64,000 bases of DNA from an uncultured Roseburia sp. (GCA_947088345.1 CAMUGE010000005.1:1-64000); one strand, 5' to 3'. Counted from the first letter of the stretch, positions 51,957 through 60,452 are shown. Notes: a model not told the origin generated them from the sequence alone. Made by a program: numbers and translations.

Positions 51957-51985
51957 TTGATAACCGGACAAGTTTGTGGTAGACT
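51957..51985 (+). promoter_or_regulatory. sepF: Promoter of sepF
   Basis: TTGATA (51957-51962), 17-bp spacer, TAGACT (51980-51985). It lies in the short yggS-sepF gap, allowing sepF-ylmH to be transcribed apart from yggS. Confidence 0.55.
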
Positions 51986-52018
51986 AAAAAGTATGTAAAA
52001 TGGAGGAAAAAGTGATAG

Positions 52019-52549
52019 ATGAGTGTATTGGATAAATTTTTAAATATCATGAATCTAAATCCTGATGATGACGACGATTTTTACAATGAAGATTACGACT
52101 ACGAGGATGACTATGAGGAAGAGCCGCCAAAGAGAAGCAGCAGAAAAGAACGTAAAGCGGACAGGGATGAATCCACACACGGAGGAACTTCCAAAGAAAC
52201 AGCATCCAAATCGTCATCTAAGGTTACACCGATTCGTCCGGTTCGAAAAACTACGATGCGTGACGGAATGGAAGTCTGTGTCATCAAGCCGTCAAACGTA
52301 GAGGATGCGCGGGAGATCACAGAGACGTTGTTAAATAACCGTACCGTCATCTTAAATGTGGAAGGCCTGAACGTGGAGATTGCGCAGCGAATTATTGATT
52401 TTACATCGGGTTCCTGTTTTGCAATCAGTGGAAACCTACAGAAGATATCCAACTACATATTTATCATTACGCCCGCAAATGTTGATATTTCCGGTGATTT
52501 TTTAAGTTTAATGGACTCTTTTGACGGCGGAATCCGCACAGAAATATAA
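52019..52549 (+). CDS. sepF: Cell division protein SepF
   Basis: 176 residues. The N-terminal membrane-binding amphipathic helix (VLDKFLNIMNL) is followed by a very acidic stretch (about 17-40) and a basic linker. The conserved core (about 80-170) includes VCVIKPSNVEDAREITETLLNNRTVILNVEGLN and RIIDFTSGSCFAISGNLQKIS. SepF tethers FtsZ to the membrane and shapes the septum. GGAGG lies 12 nt before the ATG, rather far. Overlaps the ylmH open frame. Confidence 0.95.
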   Translation: MSVLDKFLNIMNLNPDDDDDFYNEDYDYEDDYEEEPPKRSSRKERKADRDESTHGGTSKETASKSSSKVTPIRPVRKTTMRDGMEVCVIKPSNVEDAREITETLLNNRTVILNVEGLNVEIAQRIIDFTSGSCFAISGNLQKISNYIFIITPANVDISGDFLSLMDSFDGGIRTEI

Positions 52550-52562
52550 AAGGAACTTTTTT

Positions 52563-53315
52563 ATGAATGAGCAGGAACTTTGCAAAAAAAGACTGATTGA
52601 TCTGTCGAAGCAGGCAAACCGAAAGGGAATCGTTTTATTCAGCGATTTCCTTAATTTAAATGAACTGAATATCTATCATCAATGCAAAAAACTTTTTGAG
52701 ACAAAAACAAACAGTTATGGAGGCATTGATTACGCAGAGCGTCAGATGATCGCATTTCTACCTGATGCTCTTTCTTATGAGTGGAAATATCCGATTTCGG
52801 TACTGCAGATCAATCCACGGCGCCCCAAATTTGCGGAAAAACTTGGGCATCGTGATATTCTTGGCTCCATCATGCAGCTTGGGATTGATCGGGGAAAACT
52901 TGGGGATATCCTTTTACAGGAGGATACGTACTATCTGATCTGTGAGAAAAGCGTAGCTTCTTATTTTGCAGAAAATCTCACACAAATCCGGCATACTGCA
53001 GTATACCTGACAGAGACAGAGTGTAAAGACATACAAATTGAGCAAAACTTGATCGAAAAAGAAGGTACAGTTACATCAAACCGTCTGGATGCAGTAATTG
53101 CCTGTGTGTATCATATGTCACGCAGCCAGTCGCTTGCATTGATTCGTGCTGAAAAGGTTTTTATAAACGGTGCGTTGTCCCTCAATCCGTCGCTTGCTCT
53201 AAACGGAGATGAAATTATTTCGGTTCGTGGGAAAGGGCGGTTTCATTATAATGGAGTATATGGCCAATCACAAAAGGGACGGTTGAAATTTAAATATAAA
53301 ATATATGGAGATTAA
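52563..53315 (+). CDS. ylmH: YlmH-type S4-domain RNA-binding protein
   Basis: 250 residues from ATG 52563 (AAAAGGAAC upstream; the frame opens 14 codons earlier inside sepF). The C-terminal S4 RNA-binding domain (about 180-245) has SNRLDAVIACVYHMSRSQSLALI and VFINGALSLNPSLALNGDEIISVRGKGRF. YlmH/RqcP-like proteins bind the ribosome and some assist rescue of stalled 50S subunits. The usual downstream divIVA is absent; an AT-rich gap of 243 bp follows. Confidence 0.9.
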   Translation: MNEQELCKKRLIDLSKQANRKGIVLFSDFLNLNELNIYHQCKKLFETKTNSYGGIDYAERQMIAFLPDALSYEWKYPISVLQINPRRPKFAEKLGHRDILGSIMQLGIDRGKLGDILLQEDTYYLICEKSVASYFAENLTQIRHTAVYLTETECKDIQIEQNLIEKEGTVTSNRLDAVIACVYHMSRSQSLALIRAEKVFINGALSLNPSLALNGDEIISVRGKGRFHYNGVYGQSQKGRLKFKYKIYGD

Positions 53316-53558
53316 TGATAGAATTAAAAAGTATATAAGAAAGACTTAATAATATAGTTTTTTCTGACAGTCGCAAAGAAAGATAATGCTTATAATTAAT
53401 TTTAAATATTATTTTAGAGAAGAATTTGTTGTTATAAAAAATTCCCAACAGTCTTTAAAAAAATTTTTTATGATTTTATTTTCCAAATAATAGAGTTGTG
53501 AATCAGAAGATAAGGAATCTGAAACAGTACAATATCATATGAGAGGAGAAAAAGAAAT

Positions 53559-54656
53559 ATGTCAAGAATACTGCCTGTTTCATCAGACAATAAGGTAATT
53601 TATGAAATTACAATTCAACACGATTTTGAACAGCTTTTACCACAGCTGCAAAAACTTGGGCTTTTGAGAGAACAAAAGATCTGTATTGTAACAGATTCCA
53701 ATGTGGAGTCTCTGTACGCCGGTAAGGTAAAAGAGTTACTGGAACATTTCTTTGAATTTGTCTGTATTTATACTTTTCCGGCAGGTGAGGAAAATAAAAA
53801 CCTGGACACAGTCAATCGGCTGTATGAATATCTTATTTTAAACCATTTTTACAGGAAAGATGTCCTTCTGGCACTTGGCGGCGGCGTGGTAGGTGATATG
53901 ACCGGTTTTGCGGCCGCGACTTTTCTGCGGGGAATTGATTTTGTTCAGATTCCAACGACGCTTCTCTCACAGGTCGACAGCAGTATTGGAGGAAAGACGG
54001 GCGTCGATTTTATGCAGTACAAAAATATGGTAGGGGCTTTTTATATGCCAAAGCTTGTCTATATGAACTTATCCGTACTTTGTACATTGCCGAAAGAGCA
54101 GATAATATCAGGAATGGGGGAAGTATTAAAACATGGATTAATAAAAGATAAGTCCTATTTCAAGTGGATTCGTTCCCATCAGAATGAGATAACCCGTCTT
54201 GACCAGGAGACCATGGAGGAACTTGTCTATCGCAGCTGCGAGATCAAAAGGGCGGTTGTAGAACGTGACTCAAAAGAGATGGGAGAACGCGCACTGTTAA
54301 ATTTTGGTCATACGATTGGTCATGCAGTTGAAAAGCTATCTGATTTTAAATTGTATCATGGAGAATGTGTTGCAATTGGGATGGCTGCCGCGTCGTATCT
54401 TTCTTTCCTGATGCACTATATTTCAAAAGAGGAGCTGAAGCTGATTTGTGAGACGCTTCGTTCTTTCGGATTTCGTCTGACGACAGCAAAGTTTGATCCC
54501 AAAGATGTTCTGCTTGCAACAAAATCAGACAAGAAAATGAATGGCAGCAAGGTCCGCTTTATCCTGCTGTCGTCTGTCGGAGAGGCCTGTATCTGTCAGG
54601 ATTTAACGGATGATCAGATCTATGAGGCAATTGTATCTTATGTCTTGGAATCATAA
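53559..54656 (+). CDS. aroB: 3-dehydroquinate synthase
   Basis: 365 residues, standard length. Second step of the shikimate pathway: converts DAHP to 3-dehydroquinate using NAD and a divalent metal. The Gly-rich NAD site GGGVVGDMTGFAAATFLRGI, then PTTLLSQVDSSIGGKTGVD, and the metal ligands in GMGEVLKHGLI and LNFGHTIGHAVE are all present. A good GAGAGGAG site precedes the ATG. No other aromatic-pathway gene is adjacent; lspA follows after 15 bp. Confidence 0.97.
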   Translation: MSRILPVSSDNKVIYEITIQHDFEQLLPQLQKLGLLREQKICIVTDSNVESLYAGKVKELLEHFFEFVCIYTFPAGEENKNLDTVNRLYEYLILNHFYRKDVLLALGGGVVGDMTGFAAATFLRGIDFVQIPTTLLSQVDSSIGGKTGVDFMQYKNMVGAFYMPKLVYMNLSVLCTLPKEQIISGMGEVLKHGLIKDKSYFKWIRSHQNEITRLDQETMEELVYRSCEIKRAVVERDSKEMGERALLNFGHTIGHAVEKLSDFKLYHGECVAIGMAAASYLSFLMHYISKEELKLICETLRSFGFRLTTAKFDPKDVLLATKSDKKMNGSKVRFILLSSVGEACICQDLTDDQIYEAIVSYVLES

Positions 54657-54671
54657 ACGACAGGGGGATGT

Positions 54672-55190
54672 ATGCGCGAACATTTATTAAGAAATAAATT
54701 CAGATATCCGATTAGTGCAGCTGCCGTTTTATTGCTGATATTGTTTGACCAGTTGACAAAAGACGCCGCCAAACAGTATCTCAAAATACAGGGACCGCTT
54801 GTGCTGTGGGAGGGTGTCTTTGAATTACGTTATCTGGAAAACAGGGGGGCAGCATTTGGCATTTTGCAGAATCAGCGATTTTTATTTTTGATTCTGACGG
54901 TTTTTCTGTTATTTGGTATACTTTATGTGTATTGTTGTCGTATTCCTTCCGAAAAACGCTATCGTGCGCTGGATGTGATTGCAGTCTTATTTTTTGCAGG
55001 CGCTGTCGGAAATTTTATAGATCGGTTGGTACAAAATTATGTCATTGATTTTTTCTATTTCAGCCTGATCGATTTTCCTATTTTTAATATGGCTGATATC
55101 TATGTTGTTGCAGCTTCCAGTTTGCTGATTGTTCTCGGACTTTTTTATTATAAGGACAAAGATTTTGAGAGGATTCTTGGAAAAAGATGA
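54672..55190 (+). CDS. lspA: Signal peptidase II (lipoprotein signal peptidase)
   Basis: 172 residues, four transmembrane helices. Cleaves the signal peptide of diacylglyceryl-modified prolipoproteins before the lipobox Cys. The conserved NRGAAFGIL and the two catalytic aspartates in GNFIDRL and FNMADIYV are present. It should process the lipoproteins encoded elsewhere in this window. Overlaps rluD by 4 bp, the usual lspA-rluD coupling. Confidence 0.96.
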   Translation: MREHLLRNKFRYPISAAAVLLLILFDQLTKDAAKQYLKIQGPLVLWEGVFELRYLENRGAAFGILQNQRFLFLILTVFLLFGILYVYCCRIPSEKRYRALDVIAVLFFAGAVGNFIDRLVQNYVIDFFYFSLIDFPIFNMADIYVVAASSLLIVLGLFYYKDKDFERILGKR

Positions 55191-56110
55191 AAACAGAAAC
55201 TTTTGAAGCGAATCCCGAACATGAGGGAGAACGCCTCGACAAATATTTATGTACGATTTATCAGGACAGCACGCCCGCCAAATCACGCTCTTTTTTTCAA
55301 AAACTGATGAGAGAGGGCGGGGTTACAGTCAATGGGGTACAACAGAAAGCGAATTACCGGATGAGGGAATCCGATTTGATAACAGTTGCGATACCGGATG
55401 CGGAACCTGCGCTTACCCTGCCGGAAAATATACCGCTTGATATTCTGTATGAGGACGACGATCTTCTTGTTGTCAACAAACCGAAAGGCATGGTCGTACA
55501 TCCCTCGGCAGGTCATGCAGGCGGAACACTGGTCAATGCAGTGCTGTATCACTGCAGCGGATCTCTTTCCGGCATCAATGGGGAGATCAGACCGGGAATT
55601 GTACACCGTATTGATATGGATACGACAGGTTCGCTGATTGTATGCAAGAATGATGAGAGTCATTTGTACATTGCACAGCAGATTAAAGAACATACGGTAA
55701 AACGTATTTATCATGGCATTGTAAACGGCGTGCTTAAGGAGGAGCAGGGAACAGTTCATGCCCCGATCGGACGACATCCAACCGAGCGCAAAAAAATGGC
55801 GGTCAATGAAAAAAACGGAAGGGATGCGATTACTCATTATCGCGTACTGGAACGATTTGCTCAATATACTTATGTAGAATTTAAACTTGAAACGGGACGG
55901 ACACATCAGATTCGAGTGCATATGCAGTCGATTGGGCATCCTCTATTAGGAGACTCCCTTTATTCCGGGATAAAGAACCGTATGAAACTGCAGGGGCAGA
56001 CGCTGCATGCTATGACAATCGGGTTTATTCATCCAAAATCAAAAGAATATATAGAGGTGACAGCTCCGTTGCCCGACTATTTCATTGATATATTAAATAA
56101 TTTGCGCTAA
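55187..56110 (+). CDS. rluD: RluD-family pseudouridine synthase
   Basis: 307 residues. An N-terminal S4 domain (about 14-75) is followed by the RluA-type catalytic domain. The catalytic Asp lies in PGIVHRIDMDTTGSLIVCKND, matching HRLDxxTSG with conservative changes. VVNKPKGMVVHPSAGH and LETGRTHQIRVHMQSIGHPLLGD are also diagnostic. Modifies uridines of 23S rRNA helix 69 in E. coli RluD; the exact site cannot be assigned from sequence. Note that rlmH, which methylates a helix-69 pseudouridine, is also in this window. Confidence 0.94.
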   Translation: MKTETFEANPEHEGERLDKYLCTIYQDSTPAKSRSFFQKLMREGGVTVNGVQQKANYRMRESDLITVAIPDAEPALTLPENIPLDILYEDDDLLVVNKPKGMVVHPSAGHAGGTLVNAVLYHCSGSLSGINGEIRPGIVHRIDMDTTGSLIVCKNDESHLYIAQQIKEHTVKRIYHGIVNGVLKEEQGTVHAPIGRHPTERKKMAVNEKNGRDAITHYRVLERFAQYTYVEFKLETGRTHQIRVHMQSIGHPLLGDSLYSGIKNRMKLQGQTLHAMTIGFIHPKSKEYIEVTAPLPDYFIDILNNLR

Positions 56111-56126
56111 TTTTCAAAATATTCTT

Positions 56127-56153
56127 TTGGTTTTTCAACAAATATATTATAAT
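56127..56153 (+). promoter_or_regulatory. Promoter of the cytidylate-kinase-like gene
   Basis: TTGGTT (56127-56132), 15-bp spacer (short), TATAAT (56148-56153), in an 85-bp gap between rluD and the next gene. Confidence 0.45.
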
Positions 56154-56195
56154 ATGACTAAGCAGAAAAATATCTGACAGAATGGAGGAAAAGGT

Positions 56196-56828
56196 ATGGG
56201 TAATAAAATATATACAATAGGACGGGAATACGGCAGCGGTGGAAAAGAAGTCGGCGAGAAGCTGGCCCAAAAGCTTGGGATTAAATTATATGACAAAGAG
56301 CTTTTGCAACAAGCTGCGAAAAACAGCGGATTTTGCGAGGAGATTTTTGAAAATCATGATGAAAAACCGACGAGCAGCTTTTTATATTCCCTTGTGATGG
56401 ACACTTATTCGGTTGGAAGCTATGCGACAGCGCCGTTTCTTGATATGCCGTTAAATCACAAAGTATTTCTGGCACAGTTTGACGCCATCAAAAAAATAGC
56501 GTCAGAGGAATCCTGTGTAATTGTAGGACGCTGTGCTGATTATGCGTTAGCCGACAATCCGGATTGTATGAATATCTTTATTCGCTCTAATTTGGATAAG
56601 CGTATCCAGCGCATTATAAAACGCAGCAATCTGACTGCAAACAAGGCAAAGGATCGCATCTTAAAAACGGATAAACAGCGTGCAAGTTATTACAATTATT
56701 ATTCCAGCAAAAAATGGGGCGATTCCAACAGCTATCATCTGATTTTAGATTCCGGTATGATTGGAATTGACGGATGTGTGGAAATGATTATTAAATTCAG
56801 GGAATTGATGGATGCGCATAAAAACTAA
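56196..56828 (+). CDS. Cytidylate kinase-like protein (Cytidylate_kin2 family)
   Basis: 210 residues. The N-terminal nucleotide-binding loop is YGSGGKEVGEKLAQKLG, shorter and different from the Cmk P-loop, followed by YDKELLQQAAKNSG and the core CVIVGRCADYAL ... IFIRSNLDKRIQRIIKRS. This is the family typed as cytidylate kinase-like and widespread in Clostridia, of unproven substrate. A true cmk is at 5438-6109. GGAGGAAAAGG lies just before the ATG. Confidence 0.85.
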   Translation: MGNKIYTIGREYGSGGKEVGEKLAQKLGIKLYDKELLQQAAKNSGFCEEIFENHDEKPTSSFLYSLVMDTYSVGSYATAPFLDMPLNHKVFLAQFDAIKKIASEESCVIVGRCADYALADNPDCMNIFIRSNLDKRIQRIIKRSNLTANKAKDRILKTDKQRASYYNYYSSKKWGDSNSYHLILDSGMIGIDGCVEMIIKFRELMDAHKN

Positions 56829-57153
56829 ATTATGTAAAAATATAAAAAATGTGCCTCCTGGCGCAAATGTGCGCCAGGATGCACACTTGCGCCAGAGCAC
56901 GGTTGCGATTCGGGTATTTTCCTTTTGCGAGCGTGCGTATCCACACAGAGGATTTCTATAATAAGATGAAAAATGCCGCAAATGCGGCATTTTTTTATGT
57001 GCAACTCACTTCTTTATGCGTAAATGTATGTTGCGTCCGTATGGTGAGAGTGATTGGAGTAATTGTGATATCTGCGCAACTATTCGCGAAACAACAGTTT
57101 AACGAAAAAACAATTGATTTTTTTCCCATTATATGGTATCTTATACCTATAAG
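56829..57153. other. 325-bp non-coding gap with two strong hairpins
   Basis: A 10-bp perfect stem, TCCTGGCGCA (56856-56865) with TGCGCCAGGA (56870-56879), lies 28 bp after the kinase-like gene. A second hairpin with T tract (separate terminator entry) follows at 56971-56996. The remaining DNA up to the dtd stop codon shows no gene I can support; open frames across it run antisense to dtd or through the hairpins. Confidence 0.6.
56971..56997 (+). terminator. Rho-independent terminator after the cytidylate-kinase-like gene
   Basis: AAATGCCG (56971-56978) pairs with CGGCATTT (56985-56992) around a 6-nt loop, followed by TTTTA. The A-rich 5' flank makes it usable from the dtd side as well. Confidence 0.8.
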
Positions 57154-57642
57154 CTATCTTTTATTTGTCGAATGCCCATTACACGAATTATTTGGGCAGA
57201 TCGCATCGGAATCCAGTATAATTGTAAACGGCCCATCATTTAACAGTGATATTTTCATGTCGGCTCCAAAGATTCCGCTTTCTACTACAGAGATTTGTTT
57301 TTTGCAGCTGCTGATAATATAATGATATAGTTTCTTTGCCGGTTCGGGTTTTGCAGCGGCTGTAAACGACGGACGGTTTCCTTTGCGGCAATCGGCATAA
57401 AGAGTAAATTGTGAAATAAGCAATAATTCACCTGCAACGTCGTTTAAGGAAAGGTTTGTCTTTCCTGCACTGTCTTCAAATATGCGCAGGCCAAGCAGCT
57501 TTTTTATCATTTTGTCAGCGATTTCTGTAGTGTCTGATTCTGTGATACCAATAAATACAAGAAATCCTTTCCGGATGCTTCCGGTTGTGATCTCGTCCAC
57601 GGTACATGATGCATGAGCGACGCGCTGGATTACAAATTTCAT
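57154..57642 (-). CDS. dtd: D-aminoacyl-tRNA deacylase
   Basis: 162 residues, about 13 longer than usual at the C-terminus ([14 protein letters not shown]). Hydrolyses D-aminoacyl-tRNAs and so removes D-amino acids from translation. The catalytic motif [20 protein letters not shown] (about 78-97) and the substrate motif [12 protein letters not shown], corresponding to NxGPxT, are clear. AGAAAGGAATC precedes the ATG. Divergent from ttcA across a region containing a 12-bp inverted repeat. Confidence 0.95.
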   Translation of the reverse strand: MKFVIQRVAHASCTVDEITTGSIRKGFLVFIGITESDTTEIADKMIKKLLGLRIFEDSAGKTNLSLNDVAGELLLISQFTLYADCRKGNRPSFTAAAKPEPAKKLYHYIISSCKKQISVVESGIFGADMKISLLNDGPFTIILDSDAICPNNSCNGHSTNKR

Positions 57643-57671
57643 TGATCTGATTCCTTTCTATAAAGAATATA

Positions 57672-57784
57672 CTCAATTGACAAGAATACACGCGCTCATG
57701 GCAGAGAAAGTAATTGTGTCGTTATCGCTGCGTTCTTTCTGCGTACGCTCTGTATGTCATTCATGTGTGCCTTTGTCAATTGAG
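57672..57784. repeat. 113-bp segment bounded by a perfect 12-bp inverted repeat in the dtd-ttcA gap
   Basis: CTCAATTGACAA (57672-57683) and TTGTCAATTGAG (57773-57784) are exact inverted repeats. Inside, CAGAGAAAG and CTTTCTG, and CACGCGCTCATGG and a partner near 57760, give further imperfect pairing, so the transcript could fold into one long hairpin. No obvious target-site duplication flanks it. Read outwards, each arm contributes TTGTCA, a fair -35 box, towards dtd on one side and ttcA on the other. Confidence 0.6.
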
Positions 57785-57866
57785 GGTAAGATTTTATTAT
57801 TATATCATGTGCATTTTGCTCATGCAAGTCATTTGGACAAGTTTGATTTTATGGTTGGAGGTATGT

Positions 57867-58604
57867 ATGGAACTACAGCGATTGCTCAGCTATACAAGAA
57901 AAGCGGTTGATGATTATCAGTTAATCGAAGAAGGGGACCGCATTGCCGTTGGTATTTCCGGCGGCAAGGACTCTCTCACACTTTTATATGCATTAAAAAA
58001 TTTACAGCGTTTTTATCCGAAAAATTTTTCACTGGCTGCCGTAACTGTCAGTCTGGGTTTCGAGGGGCTGGATTTTTTTGCGATTCAAGATCTGTGCGAC
58101 AAATTTGAAATTCCATATCATCTTGTAACGACAGAGATTGGAAATATTATTTTCCACGAACGAAAAGAAGCGTCTCCCTGTTCTCTCTGTGCCAAAATGA
58201 GAAAAGGCGCATTGAATGAAGCCGTATTGGAGATGGGTTGCAATAAGGTTGCGTATGCGCATCACCGGGATGATATCATTGAAACGATGCTGCTCTCGCT
58301 GATTTATGAAGGCCGTTTTCACTCCTTTTCACCAAAAACATATTTGGACAGGACACGCCTTACGGTAATCCGTCCTATGATGTATGTGCAGGAATCTGAA
58401 GTAATTGGATTTATGCACAAATATCATCTTCCGGTTGTAAAAAATCCATGTCCTGCAGACGGATATACAAAACGTGAATATGCAAAAGCGCTGCTTTCTC
58501 AGATTAATCGTGAAAATCCGGATGCAAAAAAACGAATGTTTCATGCCATTTTAAACGGAAATATTCCGGGATGGCCGAAAAAAACAGAAACTTTGTCCAG
58601 ATGA
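57867..58604 (+). CDS. ttcA: TtcA-family tRNA 2-thiocytidine synthetase-like PP-loop protein
   Basis: 245 residues from ATG 57867, with GGAGG (57857-57861) 5 nt upstream; the frame is open much further 5' but runs through a structured repeat. The PP-loop ATPase motif GISGGKDSLTLLYAL lies at about residues 34-48. SPCSLCAKMRKG gives a CxxC pair for an Fe-S cluster, and KNPCPADGYTKREY is the usual C-terminal block with a further Cys. TtcA thiolates C32 of some tRNAs. Clostridial members may have related targets, so the exact base is inferred. Confidence 0.85.
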   Translation: MELQRLLSYTRKAVDDYQLIEEGDRIAVGISGGKDSLTLLYALKNLQRFYPKNFSLAAVTVSLGFEGLDFFAIQDLCDKFEIPYHLVTTEIGNIIFHERKEASPCSLCAKMRKGALNEAVLEMGCNKVAYAHHRDDIIETMLLSLIYEGRFHSFSPKTYLDRTRLTVIRPMMYVQESEVIGFMHKYHLPVVKNPCPADGYTKREYAKALLSQINRENPDAKKRMFHAILNGNIPGWPKKTETLSR

Positions 58605-58611
58605 ATCGTGC

Positions 58612-58645
58612 GTCGCAGCGAAGCTGCGACATGGAGGTTAATGTG
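58612..58645 (+). repeat. Palindrome-ribosome-site module, family A copy 1 (before the recombinase gene)
   Basis: GTCGCAGC (58612-58619) and GCTGCGAC (58623-58630) form an 8-bp stem with loop GAA, directly followed by ATGGAGGTTAATGTGAAA, whose GGAGG and GTG (58643) start the recombinase gene. The same layout, palindrome then ATGGAGGTTAGTGTGAAA, occurs on the minus strand at 63561-63598. Confidence 0.7.
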
Positions 58646-59692
58646 AAAGAAAAAGCATATTATGAAAATGTAAACAAGAAAAATGAACTGCGTTTAAGAA
58701 AATTATTAGGTGAACTGCCTTCCTTTTGCAGGCAATATTTTATTGCAATGGAAGCGACGACATCTTCACGTACCAGAATTGCCTATGCTTATGATATCGG
58801 CTGTTTTTTTGACTATCTGCACACCGTAAATCCGGTCTGTCAAAAAATGGATGTGACCGACTTTCCGATTACGCTTTTAGAGCAGATTACGCCGATGGAT
58901 ATTGAAGAATATCTCTCCTATCTGAAATATTATGAGAAGAATGGAAAGGAACATACAAACGACGAGCGCGGGTTAAAGAGAAAGCTCTCTTCTCTCCGTT
59001 CTTTTTACCATTATTATTATAAGCATGAGCTGATTCAAAATGACCCTTCCGTGAAAGTTGATATTCCGAAAATACATGACAAAACGATTGTGCGACTGGA
59101 TGTGGATGAAGTAGCTGATCTATTAGATGAAGTAGAATCCGGAGAGAGTCTGACCGCACATCAGCAGAAGTATCATGAAAAGACAAAAGTAAGGGATCTT
59201 GCAATGCTCACCTTAATGCTTGGAACCGGGATTCGTGTCTCGGAGTGTGTCGGACTTGACCTGAATGATGTGGATTTTCGAAATAACGGGATTAAAGTAC
59301 ACCGCAAAGGCGGCGCAGAGGTGGTTGTTTACTTTGGAGACGAAGTGCGTGATGCACTGACGGAATACATGATCGAACGTCAGAAAATTACAGCACATGA
59401 CGGAAGTATCAACGCCCTCTTTCTGTCGATGCAAAACAAACGCATCAGTGTACGTTCCGTGGAAAATATAGTGAAAAAATATTCCTCGCTTGTGACCAGT
59501 TTAAAGCATATTACACCGCATAAATTAAGGAGCACCTACGGTACATCCCTCTATCGGGAGACAGGCGACATTTATCTGGTGGCAAGTGTGCTTGGACATA
59601 AAGATGTCAATACAACCCGAAAACATTATGCGGCGCTGGAAGACGATAAACGCCGCAGCGCCGCCAAATATGTGAAATTAAGGGAGCCCTGA
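58643..59692 (+). CDS. XerC/XerD-type tyrosine recombinase
   Basis: 349 residues from GTG 58643, chosen because GGAGG at 58633-58637 lies 5 nt before it; the frame is open from ATG 58571. The N-terminal SAM-like core-binding domain spans about 25-150. The catalytic domain shows Arg in GTGIRVSECVGLDL, the beta-hairpin Lys in VHRKGGAEVVVYF, HKLRSTYGTSLY with His and Arg, and LGHKDVNTTRKHYA with His and the Tyr nucleophile. Length exceeds that of XerC/D by about 50 residues, in the N-terminal part. No phage or mobile genes are adjacent, so it is probably a housekeeping or phase-type recombinase. Its leader is a recurring palindrome module. Confidence 0.88.
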   Translation: MKEKAYYENVNKKNELRLRKLLGELPSFCRQYFIAMEATTSSRTRIAYAYDIGCFFDYLHTVNPVCQKMDVTDFPITLLEQITPMDIEEYLSYLKYYEKNGKEHTNDERGLKRKLSSLRSFYHYYYKHELIQNDPSVKVDIPKIHDKTIVRLDVDEVADLLDEVESGESLTAHQQKYHEKTKVRDLAMLTLMLGTGIRVSECVGLDLNDVDFRNNGIKVHRKGGAEVVVYFGDEVRDALTEYMIERQKITAHDGSINALFLSMQNKRISVRSVENIVKKYSSLVTSLKHITPHKLRSTYGTSLYRETGDIYLVASVLGHKDVNTTRKHYAALEDDKRRSAAKYVKLREP

Positions 59693-59729
59693 CATGAGAT
59701 CACGCACTCTCCTGCTTCTGTTTGAAAGG

Positions 59730-60452
59730 TCAGGCAAGATGCAGATCTTCTATTTTCTCCCGAATACGATCTCTGACAAGCGCAGCGATCTCCTGTGTCT
59801 TCAGAGATCCGTATTCCTCAAAAAATACCGGTTTTAGATAGTGAACCTGCGTTGTGACAGGGCCGAGGCAAAAGATGCTGTTAAAAACCTTATAGGAATC
59901 TACCAATGCTACCGGTACAATCGGCGCCTTGCTCTTTAAGGCAATCTTAAAGCTGCCTGCTTTAAAATCGCAGACACGGTTTCTGTTGTTAAAATCATAG
60001 CCTCCTTCCGGAAACAGAATATAGCGTTTTCCGTTTTTTACTTCTTCTGCCACTTCATTGATGATGGAAAGCGCCTGGCGCACATCCTTTTTGTCAAGAC
60101 GCTTCCCGCCGAGCAGGTCTATAAATTCCTTGACCAAAATGGTATTGGATTTCGCTTTATCCATAACAAGAGAACATGGAGAATGATGGGTGTGTATAAT
60201 ACCAAGCGCATCATACTTTCCCTGATGATTTGGATACATCATATAACCGCCCTCTTTTGGTAAATTTTCCGTTCCAAATGCTTTGGTTCGGATCCCGCCG
60301 GACAGTTTCATCAGATTGATCACGTGCTGCGCAAGCAGATAACGATCCTGATCGGAATACCGTTCCGGATGGTCTGCCTCTCTGCGCATCTTTGGCAAAA
60401 TATAAGGTGCACGGAACAAATTCATAAGAATGACATAAATAAACTTCAACAT
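59730..60452 (-). CDS. PlsC-like 1-acyl-sn-glycerol-3-phosphate acyltransferase
   Basis: 240 residues from ATG 60452 (GGAAG upstream on the minus strand); the frame opens 17 codons earlier. An N-terminal hydrophobic segment (about 1-15) anchors it to the membrane. Acyltransferase motif I appears as NHQGKYDALG, with NH-x4-D intact, and motif III as RYILFPEGGYDF; APIVPVALVDSYKVF is motif IV. It makes phosphatidate from lysophosphatidate or acylates a similar lipid. Convergent with the recombinase gene; its own promoter lies at 60581-60609. Confidence 0.87.
   Translation of the reverse strand: MLKFIYVILMNLFRAPYILPKMRREADHPERYSDQDRYLLAQHVINLMKLSGGIRTKAFGTENLPKEGGYMMYPNHQGKYDALGIIHTHHSPCSLVMDKAKSNTILVKEFIDLLGGKRLDKKDVRQALSIINEVAEEVKNGKRYILFPEGGYDFNNRNRVCDFKAGSFKIALKSKAPIVPVALVDSYKVFNSIFCLGPVTTQVHYLKPVFFEEYGSLKTQEIAALVRDRIREKIEDLHLA

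Noticed and set aside
53316..53558. CRISPR or tandem repeat in the AT-rich gap before aroB
   Set aside because: No repeated unit on inspection; only low-complexity AT sequence. No CRISPR-like array was seen anywhere in the window.
56849..57322. 157-codon open frame on the plus strand
   Set aside because: Runs through two hairpins and then antisense to dtd; Cys/Arg-rich composition at its start comes from the GC-rich palindromes.
58643..59692. Phage or integrative-element integrase
   Set aside because: No excisionase, phage, conjugation or attachment-site signals nearby and no tRNA gene at either side; flanking genes are core functions.
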